Assembly (NCBI RefSeq): GCF_019933235.1
Contig: NZ_CP082945.1
Span: forward strand, 3,906,001 to 3,970,000
DNA: 64,000 nt
Direction of reading: 5' to 3'
Source: Streptomyces angustmyceticus
Lineage (GTDB): Bacteria > Actinomycetota > Actinomycetes > Streptomycetales > Streptomycetaceae
Under the pieces are notes generated by a model, which saw only the letters and a list, made by a program, of their open reading frames with translations, did not search any database and was not told the origin of the DNA. Shown piece after piece: positions 45,940-55,030 of the stretch. Both the position numbers and the translations under genes were made by a program. How positions within the stretch are numbered: the stretch's first letter is position 1; every line of letters starts with the position of its first letter.

Positions 45940-47160
45940 TCAGCCGTGTGCCACCGCCACGGGCTCGTCGGCACTCGCGGCGGATCCGCCCGCGGCGACC
46001 ACACGGCCACGGCCCGTCCGGCGCCGCTCCAGAGCGGAGGCGAATATCGCCACTGCCAGCGCCGCGGCGGTCATCAGCGCACCGACCCAGTTGGGCGCGG
46101 TGTAGCCGAGGCCGGCCGAGATGACGATCCCGCCGAGCCAGGCGGCCAGTGCGTTGCCGAAGTTGAAGGCCGCGATATTGCCTGCCGAGGCGAGGGTGGG
46201 CGCCGAGGCCGCCTGGTCCATCACCCGCTTCTGCAGCGGGGGAACGGTGGCGAAGCCGAAGATGCCGATCAGCGCGATGGTGACGATGGCGGCGGTCTTG
46301 TCGTGCGCGGTGAAGTTGAACGCGGCCAGCGACAGCGCCAGACCGGTCATCGACACGAACAGCATCGGCATCATGGCGCGGTCGGTGAAGCGGCCGGAGA
46401 CCAGGTTCCCGCCGACCATGCCGAGGCCGAAGACGGCCGTCAGCCAGATCACGGAGGACGGCGCGAAACCGGTGACCTCGGTCATCATCGAGGCGAGGTA
46501 GGTGACGGCCGCGAAGACGCCACCGAAGCCCAGGATCGTCATCAGCATCGCGAGGCCGACCTGCGGATTGCGGAACACCGCGAGTTCGCTGCCCAGCGGA
46601 GAGGCCGCCTTCGCCTGCTGCGCCGGAACCAGCTTCACGATGCCCAGCAGGCCGATCACGCCGAGCGCGGTGATGGCGTAGAAGGTGGTGCGCCAGTCGA
46701 ACTGCTGGCTGAGCAGGGTGCCGGCCGGCACGCCCACCACATTCGCGATGGTCAGGCCGCTGAACATCAGCGATATGGCGGTGGCGCGCTTCTGGGGCGC
46801 GACGAGGTCGGCGGCGACGAGCGCGCCGATGCCGAAGAACGCGCCATGCGTGAACGCGGCCACGATCCGCCCGACGAGCATGATCCAGAAGCTGGGTGCG
46901 ACGGCCGTGAGCAGGTTGCCCGCGATGAACAGGCCCATCAGCAGCATCAGCATCTGCTTGCGCGTGAAACGCGTGCCGACGGCGGTCATCAGGGGCGCTC
47001 CGATGACCACGCCGAGGGCGTAGACGGTGGTCGCGTAGCCGGCGAGCGGGATGGAGACACCGAAGCCCGCCGCCATGTCGGGCAGCAGACCCATGACCGC
47101 GAACTCGGTCGTTCCGATCCCGAAGGCACCGATGGCGAGAGCCAGGAGTGCGAGAGGCAT
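45940..47160 (-). CDS. MFS transporter, DHA1/AraJ-like
   Basis: ATG 47160 gives 406 residues with twelve membrane segments. The start FGIGTTEFAVMGLLPDMA and the motif GTRFTRKQMLM between helices 2 and 3 place it in the drug/arabinose-efflux branch (AraJ, YdhP). It probably exports a small molecule with protons. It is divergent from a MarR regulator, the usual arrangement for an efflux pump under a ligand-sensing repressor. Confidence 0.9.
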   Translation of the reverse strand: MPLALLALAIGAFGIGTTEFAVMGLLPDMAAGFGVSIPLAGYATTVYALGVVIGAPLMTAVGTRFTRKQMLMLLMGLFIAGNLLTAVAPSFWIMLVGRIVAAFTHGAFFGIGALVAADLVAPQKRATAISLMFSGLTIANVVGVPAGTLLSQQFDWRTTFYAITALGVIGLLGIVKLVPAQQAKAASPLGSELAVFRNPQVGLAMLMTILGFGGVFAAVTYLASMMTEVTGFAPSSVIWLTAVFGLGMVGGNLVSGRFTDRAMMPMLFVSMTGLALSLAAFNFTAHDKTAAIVTIALIGIFGFATVPPLQKRVMDQAASAPTLASAGNIAAFNFGNALAAWLGGIVISAGLGYTAPNWVGALMTAAALAVAIFASALERRRTGRGRVVAAGGSAASADEPVAVAHG

Positions 47161-47208
47161 GACGGATCCCTTCAGATGATTGCGTCCGTCCCTTACGAGC
47201 GTAGACAA

Positions 47209-47234
47209 TAATTGCAGACGCGGGTTAATTGCAA
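47209..47234. promoter_or_regulatory. Candidate MarR operator between MFS and marR
   Basis: TAATTGCA occurs at 47209 and 47226, 17 bp apart, and TTGCA...TGCAA also forms an inverted repeat within this stretch. It lies in the shared promoter region of the divergent MFS and MarR genes. Confidence 0.45.
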
Positions 47235-47305
47235 GCGCTGGATATTTCGCTGGTGCCCTATCCTGGGTGATGTGCCCATGCGGTGCGCCCATGAGGAGGT
47301 CGTCG

Positions 47306-47845
47306 ATGACGCAGCAGACGCGGGAGATGCAGGAGAAGCGGGACGCGCAGGAGGCGGTGGAGACGCCGCAGGCGGCCGCACCGGCCGATCCCGGCTGTCC
47401 GCCCGCGCCGCCGCCCGGGCTGGCGCAGGGTTGGTGCGCGCTCTCCGCCCTGCACAGCCGCATCGAGTCCCACATCGAACGCGCACTGCAGGCGCACGAC
47501 CTCAGCGTTCGTGAGTTCTCGGTCCTCAATGTGCTCAGCGAGCAGCACGACGGCCCCGGCGGCCATCTGCGGATGCACCAGGTCGCGGACTCCGTCGTCC
47601 TCAGCCAGAGCGCCACGACCCGCCTGGTCACACGGCTCGAGGAGCGGGGGCTGCTCTCGCGCTACCTGTGCCCGACCGACCGGCGCGGCATCTACACCGA
47701 CGTGACGCCCGAGGGCCTCGCGCTCCTGGTGGAGGCCCGGCCGACCCACGACGGCGCGCTGAGCGAAGCCCTCCAGGACGCCGCGCAGCGCCCCGAACTG
47801 GCGCCGCTGGTCACCGCCGTGGAGACGCTTGTTCCGCCGCGGTGA
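47306..47845 (+). CDS. MarR family transcriptional regulator
   Basis: ATG 47306 with GAGGAGG 6 bp upstream gives 179 residues. The winged helix covers about 70-135 (SVREFSVLNVLSE, VVLSQSATTRLVTRLEERGLL, split into helices, and the wing CPTDRRGIYTDVT). The N-terminal 45 residues are charged and Pro-rich. It most likely represses the divergent MFS exporter gene and itself. The inducer is unknown. Confidence 0.92.
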   Translation: MTQQTREMQEKRDAQEAVETPQAAAPADPGCPPAPPPGLAQGWCALSALHSRIESHIERALQAHDLSVREFSVLNVLSEQHDGPGGHLRMHQVADSVVLSQSATTRLVTRLEERGLLSRYLCPTDRRGIYTDVTPEGLALLVEARPTHDGALSEALQDAAQRPELAPLVTAVETLVPPR

Positions 47846-48295
47846 CGTAGCGGGGGCAGGAGGAGCCGTCCGCCGAACGGACGGTGTGGTGCCTCTGCCG
47901 CCCCCGTGATCACACGGCATAGGGTCGCGCCCATGAGCGATATCGAGATACGCCGCGCGACCGAGACCGACCTTCCCGCCATCGTTGCGATGCTCGCCGA
48001 TGACCCGTTGGGCGCCACCCGCGAGTCACCGGACGACCTTGTTCCGTACCGCGCCGCGTTCGAGAAGCTGGCAGCCGACCCCCAGCAGCACCAGATCGTC
48101 GCCGTCCGGGCGGGGCGGACGGTCGGCACGCTCCAGCTCACGGTGATCCCCGGCCTGTCACGGCGCGGCGCCACCCGCGCGATCGTCGAGGGGGTACGCG
48201 TCCACAGCGACGAACGCGGCAGCGGCCTCGGCTGGGTTTGATCCGCTTTGACGGACATCCGAGATCAGGGGCCCTGCCCCGGAAGGATGTCCATC

Positions 48296-48604
48296 ATGGA
48301 GAGCATGGGGAAGAAGAAGCCACGCCCTCGCCGCTCGTTCACGCCGGAGTTCAAGGCCGAGATCGTCGAGCTGTGCCGACGCGGTGACCGCTCGGTCGGC
48401 CAGGTGGCCAAGGACTTCGACCTGACAGAGACCGCGGTGCGGCTGTGGGTCAGCCAGGCTGAGGTCGACGCCGGTGAGAAGGATGGGCTGACCAGCAGCG
48501 AACGCGAGGAACTGGCCGCCTTGCGGCGGGAGAATCGCCGACTGCGCGAGGACGTCGACATCCTCAAGCGAGCCACGGCTTTCTTCGCGAAGGAGACCCG
48601 GTGA
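48296..48604 (+). CDS. IS3-family transposase OrfA
   Basis: 102 residues from ATG 48296 with GGAAGG 9 bp upstream (ATG 48287 would add three). Residues 10-55 form the HTH_Tnp_1 domain (RRSFTPEFKAEIVELCRRG), followed by a leucine-zipper-like helix (LAALRRENRRLREDVDILKRA). It binds the terminal repeats. Its TGA overlaps the GTG of OrfB. Confidence 0.93.
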   Translation: MESMGKKKPRPRRSFTPEFKAEIVELCRRGDRSVGQVAKDFDLTETAVRLWVSQAEVDAGEKDGLTSSEREELAALRRENRRLREDVDILKRATAFFAKETR

Positions 48605-49473
48605 CGGTGCACCCGTTCATCGAGGCGGAGAAACGCGCTGGTCACAGCGTCAAGCGCGCATGTGAACTGCTCAAGGTCTCCCGAACCGCCTTCTACGCCC
48701 GCCGTAGCGGCAAGCCCGGTCCCCGCACCGTCCAGGACGCCGAGCTGACCCGGCGGATCGCCGCAGTCCACGAGCATTCACGCGGTACCTATGGGGCCCC
48801 GCGCGTTCATGCGGTACTCAAGCAGGAAGGCGCCGGCTGCGGCCGCCGCCGGGTTGCCCGGCTGATGCGGGCGGCCGGTTTGGAGGGCCGGCACCGCAGG
48901 CGACGGCACACCACCACGATTCCTGATCCTCGATCCGCCCTCCGGCCCGACCTCGTGGTCCGCGACTTCGCCCCCGACGCCGCGGGACTCGATACCCGCT
49001 GGTGCGGCGACATCACCTACGTCCCGACCGACGAGGGCTGGCTCTATCTGGCCACGGTCATCGACATCGCCTCGCGGCGGGTGGTGGGCTGGGCCACCGC
49101 CGACCACCTGCGGACCGATCTGGTCGCCGATGCTCTGCGATCTGCCTGCCAGCAGCGTCGCCCTGCCCATCCGGTGATCTTCCACTCGGATCGCGGCTGC
49201 CAATACACCAGTCAGCAATTCGCCGCCCTGGCATATGAGTTGGACGTCCGTCTCTCTGTCGGACGCACCGGACAATGCTGGGACAACGCCCTTGCCGAGT
49301 CCTTCTTCGCCACCATCAAACGTGAGTTGCTCGGCACCGCCGCCTGGCCCAGTCGGGCCTCTGCCCACACCGCGATCTTCGACTTCATCGAGGGCTGGTA
49401 CAACTTGCACCGACTGCACAGCAGCCTTGGTTACCGCAGTCCCGCCGACTACGAGACCGCCCTCGCGGCCTGA
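48601..49473 (+). CDS. IS3-family transposase OrfB (DDE integrase)
   Basis: 290 residues from GTG 48601, preceded by AAGGAG. An HTH_21 region (KRACELLKVSRTAFYARR) is followed by the rve integrase core with catalytic Asp in CGDITYVPT, Asp in FHSDRGCQYTS and Glu in NALAESFFATIKREL, the DDE triad. It cuts and joins DNA ends. The GTGA overlap suggests that OrfB is made by translational coupling; the classical A-rich frameshift site of many IS3 elements is not evident. Confidence 0.95.
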   Translation: MTVHPFIEAEKRAGHSVKRACELLKVSRTAFYARRSGKPGPRTVQDAELTRRIAAVHEHSRGTYGAPRVHAVLKQEGAGCGRRRVARLMRAAGLEGRHRRRRHTTTIPDPRSALRPDLVVRDFAPDAAGLDTRWCGDITYVPTDEGWLYLATVIDIASRRVVGWATADHLRTDLVADALRSACQQRRPAHPVIFHSDRGCQYTSQQFAALAYELDVRLSVGRTGQCWDNALAESFFATIKRELLGTAAWPSRASAHTAIFDFIEGWYNLHRLHSSLGYRSPADYETALAA

Positions 49474-49700
49474 CCACCACACCAAGGGTGTCCGTCAAAG
49501 CGGAACAAGCTCAGGCAGCCGGCTCATCGAGTGGGCGGTCGCGGAATCCCACACACTCGGTTGCCAGATGGTGCAGCTCACCTCGGACGCGACCCGAATC
49601 GACGCCCACCGCTTCTACGAGCGCCTCGGCTTCGAGGCCTCCCACCTGGGATTCAAGCTCCAGCTGTGACACCCGCGGCGCCCGTGACGACCACGCCCGC

Positions 49701-50447
49701 TCATCCCTGCCGCGTCCGCCCCCGCGCTCGGTGCGCCTTCTGCCGGCAAGCACCACCGCAGTAGCGCGCAGGCCGGCCCGTACGCGCCGCCGCGAGGGCC
49801 GCGCCGCACACTTCACACCATGCCCCGTTACGGTTTCCGGGGAGATCGTCGAGTTTCGTTACGGCCGGCCGGGACCGCAGCCCATCGCACATCAGCGCCG
49901 TCATCCGGCCCCGCCCCCCGGCCTCCGTGCCGGTTCCCGCCCTGGCCCGCTCCATCGAGAGGCAGCCCACCAGCAGGGCCCTGAGGTCCGCTATCCCCAC
50001 GTCCTGCCGTACGGCCCCTGCCTCTTGGGCCCTGCTGAGCAGGACTTCCAGCGCGTCGTCGAAGTCCTCGCCGACCCCCGGCGACGGCTCGAATCGGCCC
50101 GCGCCGGCCGCCTCCAACGCGTCACACAACGCCTTGTTGCGCGAGGCGATCCGCACCACGGAGGCGAGGAAACGAAAGAACACCGGGCCTGGGTCCGGCG
50201 ACTCGGCCAAGTCCCGTGCCGTGTCGGTGAAAAGCTCGATCCGCTCCACGACCGTCGCCCTGAACAGGGCTTCCTTGGAAGGAAAATGGCGGTAGACGGT
50301 TCCCGCACCGACGCCCGCACGGCGCGCGATCTCCCCGAGCGGGACGCCCAACCCCTGTTCCTCGAAGGCGAATCGAGCCGCCTGGAGCACCAGCGCCCGG
50401 TTGCGCCGCGCATCCGCACGGGGGCGCGTACCCTCACCCTCGATCAC
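49701..50447 (-). CDS. TetR family regulator with C-terminal Cys4 motif
   Basis: GTG 50447 after GGGAGG gives 248 residues. The HTH (LGEIARRAGVGAGTVYRHFPSKEAL, split over two helices, about 38-62) is followed by the ligand domain to about 200. The last 40 residues contain WCEVCGAAL and ARYCGGACRQKAHRAR, a C-x2-C...C-x3-C arrangement of zinc-finger type not found in ordinary TetR proteins. It may bind zinc or help contact nucleic acid. No target gene is adjacent besides the broken GNAT. Confidence 0.87.
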   Translation of the reverse strand: MIEGEGTRPRADARRNRALVLQAARFAFEEQGLGVPLGEIARRAGVGAGTVYRHFPSKEALFRATVVERIELFTDTARDLAESPDPGPVFFRFLASVVRIASRNKALCDALEAAGAGRFEPSPGVGEDFDDALEVLLSRAQEAGAVRQDVGIADLRALLVGCLSMERARAGTGTEAGGRGRMTALMCDGLRSRPAVTKLDDLPGNRNGAWCEVCGAALAAARTGRPARYCGGACRQKAHRARGRTRQG

Positions 50448-50897
50448 CGCCGGACCTCCCTGAAAACGTCGCGACCCCCTACGCGCGCACCGCTGCAGCA
50501 AACGGGTCGCTCATTCCGATTCTATGGGAGGCTTCAAACAAGATCGTTAAATGCCCCGGCGAGGCGTCGGCCGGAAAATCGGACCGATCGAGGCGGAGTG
50601 CGAGAGCACGTGCCTCATCGACGCTGCCGCCCGTGACTGCCTCCCGAGCCGAGGGCCGCGAGCGCCGGCGCCCACGACGCCTTCCGCATCCAGCCTGCCT
50701 CTGCCCACCTGGGCGCGCTACCGGACGATTCCCGGCAGGAGACGGACAGGAACACCGCCGGCCACAGGGTCGCCGACGCCCTCGCCGTGGACGTACGCAT
50801 CGCGCCCCCGCACTGCCGCCCGGGCACCTCAACTTCGGTCCGCATAAAGGAAGTTGGAGACACCGAGCCATTTGCGAACTCATTCACCGGCATGGCC

Positions 50898-50911
50898 GTT
50901 TCACGTGAAAC
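50898..50911. promoter_or_regulatory. parS site
   Basis: GTTTCACGTGAAAC, perfect core; 46 bp from the next parS. Confidence 0.9.
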
Positions 50912-50943
50912 GAAGCTGCGTCCAGACATGCGTATGGGGCCGC

Positions 50944-50957
50944 GTTTCACGTGAAAC
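50944..50957. promoter_or_regulatory. parS site
   Basis: GTTTCACGTGAAAC, perfect core; second member of the pair, 47 bp before the end of the aminotransferase gene. Confidence 0.9.
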
Positions 50958-51003
50958 ACGACCCCACAACGCCCGTCGCCCTATGTCTGGGCGCCGGCTT
51001 CTC

Positions 51004-52149
51004 TCAGCCTGCAGCCACCGCGTCCCACGCCGCGCCCGCCGCCACGGCAGCGCCTTCGGCGTCCACGGACGCACCCAGCGCACGCAGTCCGCCCGCCAGT
51101 GCCGTCAGCGAGGCCGTGACCACCGCCCGGTCGGCGGCACGGCCATAGTGGTTGACCCGGATCATCTCCTTGGCCAGCGCACCAGCCGCGGCCTGAACCG
51201 GTACAGATGCGTCCACCGCGAGCGCGGCGGTCACGATCTCGCGGGCGTCCACTCCCTCCGGCGCACGGAGCGTCGTAGCGGCCGGCGCCGCGTCCTCGTC
51301 ACACACGACGTACGGGGTGAGCCCGCCCAGCGCCCGCACCCCGGCCCTGGTCGCCGCGGCCGCCGCCCGGTGCCGGGTGATGACGGCCTCCAGGCCCTCG
51401 GCGTCGATCCGGTCCGCGGCCTGCTCCAGCGCGAGCATCTCCAGCTGCGCCGGGGCGTGCGGCAGTGCCGCGCGTCCGCCGTCGATCCAGCGTTCCTTCC
51501 AGTCCAGCAGCGAGAGGTAGGAGCGGCGAGGTGCCTGCTCATTGGCGGCGATCCGCTCCCACGCTCGGGCGCTGACCGACGCCACGGACACTCCGGCGGG
51601 CCCCGCCATCGCCTTCTGCCCGCCGATCACACACAGGTCCACGCCCCACTCGTCGGTGAGCAGCGCCTCGGCGCCCACCGAGGCGACCGCGTCCAGCATC
51701 AGCAGCGCGCCATGTTCGCGCACCACGGCGCCGATCTCCGCGACGGGGTTGGTGTTGCCCGTCGCCGCCTCCGCGTGCACCAGGCTCACAAAGTCGATCT
51801 CGGGGTGCTTCCGCAGGGCGTCCGCCACCTGGCGCGGGTCGACCGCACCCGTGAACGGCGCGGTGAGGGTGACGACCTCGGCTCCGCAGGACCTCAGCCA
51901 GCCGCCGAACGTCTCGCCGTACGGTCCGGTGATGATGTTGAGCGCGGTGCTGCCGGGCCGCACCGCCGAGCGGATGCATGCCTCCAGGGGCAGCAGCGCC
52001 TCGCCCTGCATCGCCACCACATCGCAGCGGGTGCGCATCAGGGCGGCGACCTTGTCCTCGATCCGCGCGAAGTGTGCCGCGGTCAGCGGCGGCAGGTCGA
52101 GCAGATCCGGGGCAGCGGCGTTCGCGTTCGGGTCAGACACGGCAGTCAC
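51004..52149 (-). CDS. Class V aminotransferase (alanine-glyoxylate type)
   Basis: GTG 52149 (GGAAGG just upstream) gives 381 residues; GTG 52140 is possible. Fold-type I PLP enzyme: NIITGPYGETFGGWL near 70, VHAEAATGNTNPV near 130, LMLDAVASVGAE near 158, and the PLP lysine in IGGQKAMAGPAGV near 188. The family includes alanine-glyoxylate, serine-glyoxylate and phosphonate aminotransferases, so the donor cannot be fixed. It is followed by a gap with two parS sites. Confidence 0.85.
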   Translation of the reverse strand: MTAVSDPNANAAAPDLLDLPPLTAAHFARIEDKVAALMRTRCDVVAMQGEALLPLEACIRSAVRPGSTALNIITGPYGETFGGWLRSCGAEVVTLTAPFTGAVDPRQVADALRKHPEIDFVSLVHAEAATGNTNPVAEIGAVVREHGALLMLDAVASVGAEALLTDEWGVDLCVIGGQKAMAGPAGVSVASVSARAWERIAANEQAPRRSYLSLLDWKERWIDGGRAALPHAPAQLEMLALEQAADRIDAEGLEAVITRHRAAAAATRAGVRALGGLTPYVVCDEDAAPAATTLRAPEGVDAREIVTAALAVDASVPVQAAAGALAKEMIRVNHYGRAADRAVVTASLTALAGGLRALGASVDAEGAAVAAGAAWDAVAAG

Positions 52150-52241
52150 AGGGCCTTCCAGCGGTAGCGAGCCGACTCGGCGCGGCTCCTGACATGTGGG
52201 TCGACTGTACGTCCGCTCTCCAGGCCCCTGCCGTACGGGCC

Positions 52242-53690
52242 TCACACCCGCCAACCCTCCGGATCCACCCCACCGGGCACCGGTTCCGACGGCGCGTACG
52301 GACCGCGGGTGAACACGAAGGTGCCGAGGTCCAGGTGGCTGACCGAACCGTCCTCTTCGCGCACCACGCGCAGCGTCTCCCCCGCGTAATAGCCGTCCAG
52401 CCCCGTCCAGGTGCCGTCCGTCTCGGCCCGGAACCGCGAGAGCCGTCCCGTCCCGGACAGCGGCGTGAGTTCCAGCTCCCGCCCGGCCCGCAGCCTCAGC
52501 ACGTGCGGGTTCGCGCCCCAGTACCAGGGCCCGGTCAACGCCAGCAGTTCCGGATCCAGCGGCCCCGGCAGCGGATGCCAGGGCTCGGGGATCCGGGGCT
52601 CGTGCTCACTCACGATCGCGGTGAGGTCGGCGGCGAGGGCCGCGACCGCCGGGCCCGAGGTGCAGTTGGCGAGCACGATCCCGGCAACGTCCTCCGCGGG
52701 ATCGGTCCACAGCGCCGCCAGAAATCCGGGCATCGAACCGACGTGCCCGGCCAGCGGTTGCCCTTCGTGTCGTAGGAGCTGCATCCCGAGTCCGTACCCC
52801 GCGTCCCCTCCGTTCCCCTCCGGCGGGACGGCCGGTGTCCGCATCTCGGCAAGGCTCGACGCCTCGAGCACCCGCTCGTCGCCCCGCAGCAGAAACGCCG
52901 CCCACCGGCACAGGTCGTCGAGCGTCGACCACAACTGCCCAGCCGGGCCCATCAACCCGGTGTCCTCGGCAGGCTCGGGCAGCACGGCATCGGCCCACGG
53001 GTGGACCGCCCAGCCGCGCGCGTACGGCTGCTCCGGCCGCAACGTCGTACGCCTCATTCCCAGGGGTTCCAGCACCTCGTTGCGCAGCACTTCGTCCCAC
53101 GGGGTGCCGCCTCGCAGCCGTTCGACCAGCGCGCCGAGCAGCGCATAGCCGGGGTTGGAGTAATGGTGGCGCCGTCCGGCGGCATGACGCTGCGGTCGTT
53201 CGCCGAAGAGGTCGGCCGGCTCGGGCCGCAGCGCTCCCGCGGTCCGCTCCCACCACGGGCCCCGTGCCTCGGCCGCCAGTCCCGAACTGTGGGCGAGCAG
53301 TTGAGCGACCGTCGCATCCGGCACCGGGGTCCCGTCCAGATGCCTGCCGACGGGGTCCTCCAGGCCCAGCAGTCCCTCATCCCGCAGCCGCATGACCAGC
53401 ACGGCGACGAAGGTCTTGGTCAGCGAACCGATCCGGTACTGCACATCGCCATCCACTACCTCCCCCTCCACCGAGCCCCGACCGGCCGTCCACACCGTCC
53501 GCCCGCCGCGGACGACCGCACCCGTCATGGAGGGCGCCCGCCCCTCCGCCTGCCCGACCGCCAGCCGGCGCAGCAACGCCCGCCGTGTCCGGGGCAGCAG
53601 CTCCGCGAACTCCTCGGGTGTGGCGGCCGCCTGCGGCCAAGGGCCCTCCGCCCGCGGCTCGTGGGACTGCGTGGACTCTCCGATGGTCAT
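52242..53690 (-). CDS. Serine hydrolase, class C beta-lactamase family
   Basis: 482 residues, cytoplasmic by sequence (no signal peptide). Catalytic Ser89 and Lys92 in GSLTK, Tyr177 in YSN and a HVG motif near 325 match the class C beta-lactamase/DD-peptidase/esterase fold. The C-terminal 140 residues form an extra beta-rich domain. Likely an esterase or D-amino-acid peptidase rather than a resistance beta-lactamase, because a secretion signal is missing. It precedes the aminotransferase gene on the same strand at 92 bp. Confidence 0.85.
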   Translation of the reverse strand: MTIGESTQSHEPRAEGPWPQAAATPEEFAELLPRTRRALLRRLAVGQAEGRAPSMTGAVVRGGRTVWTAGRGSVEGEVVDGDVQYRIGSLTKTFVAVLVMRLRDEGLLGLEDPVGRHLDGTPVPDATVAQLLAHSSGLAAEARGPWWERTAGALRPEPADLFGERPQRHAAGRRHHYSNPGYALLGALVERLRGGTPWDEVLRNEVLEPLGMRRTTLRPEQPYARGWAVHPWADAVLPEPAEDTGLMGPAGQLWSTLDDLCRWAAFLLRGDERVLEASSLAEMRTPAVPPEGNGGDAGYGLGMQLLRHEGQPLAGHVGSMPGFLAALWTDPAEDVAGIVLANCTSGPAVAALAADLTAIVSEHEPRIPEPWHPLPGPLDPELLALTGPWYWGANPHVLRLRAGRELELTPLSGTGRLSRFRAETDGTWTGLDGYYAGETLRVVREEDGSVSHLDLGTFVFTRGPYAPSEPVPGGVDPEGWRV

Positions 53691-53910
53691 GGCGCTCCTC
53701 AGCAGCGGATCCGGTTCGGCCGGGCCCTATCCTCGCCGCATCACCGTGGGGCTGCCGCCCCGATCGCCGCGCGGAGTTCGGTCTGCTCGTCCGGCGGCGG
53801 CCAACGCGCCGCATACCGGACTCCCTTCCCCGTTCCGAGCCGACGAACGGCGCTTCCAGCCAACCGTCCCGCTCAGCCGGCCGGACCGCCCCGCCCCGCC
53901 CCGCGCATCC

Positions 53911-54885
53911 TCAGGCGGTCAGTGCCGCGCCGCTCCGGAAGGTCCGCCGGTACGTCTGCGGCGACACCCCCACCGCACCGTGCAGATGCTGGCGCAGGGA
54001 GGCGCCGGTGCCGAAGCCGGCGTGATGGGCGACGAGGTCGATGGGCCAGTCCGTGGTCTCCAGCAGGTGTCGGGCCCGTTCGATGCGCTGGCCTGCAAGC
54101 CACTGGCCGGGACTCATGCCGACCTCGTCGCGGAAGCGCCGGGTGAGGGTGCGCACGCTGACCCGAGCGTGGGCGGCGAGGGCGTTCAGGGTGAGCGGCT
54201 CGCCGAGACGCTCCAGGGCCCAGGCGCGGGTGGCCGCGGTGCCACCGGCCGAGGGCTCGGGAACGGGCAGCCGGATGAACTGGGCCTGGCCGCCGTCCCG
54301 CCAGGGCGGCACCACACACGTGCGGGCCACTTCGTTGGCGACGGCGCTGCCGTGGTCACGGCGCACGAGGTGCACACACAGGTCCACACCGGCAGCCGCT
54401 CCCGCGGAGGTGAGGACGTCGCCGTCGTCGACGAAGAGCACATTGGGGTCGACGCGGACGGTGGTGAAGAGGCGCTGCAGTTGCAGGGCCTCCTTCCAGT
54501 GCGTGGTGGCCGGCCGGTGGTCGAGGAGCCCGGCGGCGGCCAGGACGAACGCGCCGGTGCAGATCGCCACCATGCGGGTCCCGGGCCGTACGTAGCCCAG
54601 CACTTTGCGCAGTTCCTCGGGCAGCCGGCCGTCCTCGGCGATGGTGGCCAGCGCGTGCGACGGCGGGATGACGACGGTGTCCACGCTCGCGAGCACGGAG
54701 GCGTCCTCGGCGACCGCGATGTCGTAGTCGGCCTCGGCGCGCACCGGGCGCCCGTCCGGACTGCAGGTCACCACGGTGTAGAGCGGCTCACCGTCGGCGC
54801 TGCGCGCGGCGCCGAAGATCCGCGCGGGGATGGCGAGCTCGAAGGGGACGACACCGTCCAGGGCAAGAACTCCAACGCGATACAT
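53911..54885 (-). CDS. GlxA family transcriptional regulator (DJ-1/PfpI + AraC)
   Basis: 324 residues: an amidase-like DJ-1/PfpI domain (1-190) with Cys in MVAICTGAFVL, then two AraC HTH units (about 215-315, LNALAAHARVSVRTLTRRF and the second near 275). Such regulators sense small metabolites, sometimes amides. It is divergent from an oxidoreductase gene 145 bp away, the probable target. Confidence 0.92.
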   Translation of the reverse strand: MYRVGVLALDGVVPFELAIPARIFGAARSADGEPLYTVVTCSPDGRPVRAEADYDIAVAEDASVLASVDTVVIPPSHALATIAEDGRLPEELRKVLGYVRPGTRMVAICTGAFVLAAAGLLDHRPATTHWKEALQLQRLFTTVRVDPNVLFVDDGDVLTSAGAAAGVDLCVHLVRRDHGSAVANEVARTCVVPPWRDGGQAQFIRLPVPEPSAGGTAATRAWALERLGEPLTLNALAAHARVSVRTLTRRFRDEVGMSPGQWLAGQRIERARHLLETTDWPIDLVAHHAGFGTGASLRQHLHGAVGVSPQTYRRTFRSGAALTA

Positions 54886-55030
54886 GACCCGATTCTTTCA
54901 AACGTTGGCCATCGGGACACCGCCGTGCCCGGGCCGGCCGCGCAAAGCTGACAGCACCCCGGGAAACGCGGCCGGTCAGCGGCGCGGAACACCCGGTCAT
55001 CGCCGTAGACACCCGTACCAAGGAGACCCC

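Larger units (their letters stand above)
48233..49513 (+). mobile_element. IS3-family insertion sequence, 1281 bp, complete
   Basis: The ends are imperfect inverted repeats of about 28 bp sharing TCCGCTTTGACGGACA; they begin TGGGTTTG on the left and TGAGCTTG on the right (read inward). The flanks carry a 3-bp duplication GGC (48230-48232 and 49514-49516). Two transposase frames lie inside. All parts are intact, so the element may still move. Confidence 0.95.
47933..49669. pseudogene. GNAT acetyltransferase gene split by an insertion sequence
   Basis: The plus-strand 5' part (47933-48232, MSDIEIRRATETDLPAIVAM to RGSGLG) holds 100 codons and breaks within the acetyl-CoA-binding motif A. The 3' part resumes at 49517 (SRLIEWAVAES to GFKLQL, stop 49669), 50 codons. 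Removing the IS and one copy of the GGC target duplication restores RGSGLGSRLIEW and an intact 150-residue N-acetyltransferase. As it stands the reading frame ends at a TGA just inside the IS, so the protein loses motif B and is surely inactive. Confidence 0.93.
50448..51003. other. Intergenic region with two parS sites, 556 bp
   Basis: Upstream of the TetR gene and downstream of the class V aminotransferase gene. Apart from two parS sites it holds only low-quality frames without motifs. Confidence 0.6.
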
